A stretch of DNA of 64,000 nt from Planctomycetota bacterium. Lineage in GTDB: Bacteria; Planctomycetota; GCA-002687715; DRQF01. The stretch is from the NCBI GenBank assembly GCA_020639295.1, contig JACKGY010000004.1, forward strand, positions 558,001 through 622,000. Direction: 5' to 3'. Each line of letters opens with the position of its first letter. The stretch's first letter is position 1. A model generated the notes under the pieces. The model was given only the letters and a program-made list of their open reading frames with translations, was not told the origin of the DNA and did no database searches. A program made the position numbers and the translations under genes. Below, in pieces: positions 63,939 to 64,000 of this stretch.

Positions 63939-64000
63939 TGAGCGGCCGCCGGCTCCAGGATCTGCTCGCGAGCTCGGTCGCCGCGCGGCCGGACGCGGCG
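63938..64000 (+). CDS. AMP-dependent synthetase/ligase, partial (cut by window end)
   Basis: Only the first 21 residues are present (MSGRRLQDLLASSVAARPDA and one more). The RLQDLL-x-SVAARPDAA pattern is the usual N-terminus of acyl-CoA ligase and adenylation enzymes. Its ATG overlaps the acyl carrier protein stop by one base, so it is probably the activating enzyme that loads the carrier. Assignment rests on a short stretch and on the neighbours. Confidence 0.55.
   Translation, partial: MSGRRLQDLLASSVAARPDAA

Overview
The window is a high-G+C bacterial chromosome segment that looks planctomycete-like. The evidence is the style of its secreted proteins (a peptidase-MA-like protein with W/G-rich repeats, a HEAT-repeat protein, a metallophosphatase-like domain joined to a multiheme cytochrome c), an ECF sigma factor fused to a membrane anchor and an extracytoplasmic region, alpha2-type glycyl-tRNA synthetase, and lysine synthesis through the LysW carrier. 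The phylum is an inference from protein style; no rRNA or tRNA gene is present to test it.

Layout. 1-920: GC-rich modular repeats. 945-6690: a lipoprotein, a GT4 glycosyltransferase of the exosortase/PEP-CTERM-associated type, a radical SAM/SPASM protein, a class I glutamine amidotransferase and glyS. 6770-7470: a second repeat field built on a 314-bp tandem unit. 7525-20351: a kelch lipoprotein, an O-antigen ligase/polymerase with TPRs, a peptidase-MA-like secreted protein, prs, polA and a HEAT-repeat protein. 20405-20735: a third repeat field. 20803-27170: lolCE/lolD, then on the other strand nfeD (long), nfeD (short), floA and two small unknowns. 28156-33116: Nudix, periplasmic binding protein, NtrB-type kinase, NtrC-type regulator, then a DksA-like protein. 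33323-43148: a secreted protein, a polytopic TPR protein, a tetraheme cytochrome fusion, a Na+/Ca2+ antiporter, a GNAT protein, the ECF-sigma fusion and a methyltransferase. 43162-50174: an RsmF-like RNA methyltransferase, the tungstate transporter tupABC and a 1096-aa secreted hydrolase-like protein. 50281-59637: a ten-gene alpha-aminoadipate/LysW lysine operon. 59686-64000: a small Cys-rich protein, a hemerythrin-like protein, and the start of an acylation locus (MBOAT-SGNH fusion, acyl carrier protein, AMP-dependent ligase cut by the window end).

How the genes work together. The lysine operon encodes homocitrate synthase, both homoaconitase subunits, homoisocitrate dehydrogenase, LysW, LysX, LysY, LysZ, LysJ and LysK. 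It lacks only the alpha-aminoadipate aminotransferase, which must come from elsewhere. Upstream of it is a good promoter, a 19-residue ORF reading K-A-K-K that begins at or next to the predicted transcription start, and the strongest intrinsic terminator in the window, 11 bp plus eight Ts. This is a candidate lysine attenuator and my leading finding. The next best are a nearly perfect sigma-54 (-24/-12) promoter before the hemerythrin-like gene; the sigma-factor fusion with a perfect internal ribosome-binding site in front of its membrane anchor; and the modular palindromic repeat family shared by three intergenic fields.

Vegetative promoters, where both elements are visible, have a TTG-type -35, a 16-19 bp spacer and a TAnnnT-like -10, often followed directly by C. 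Several lie so close to the start codon that the mRNA is probably leaderless or nearly so.
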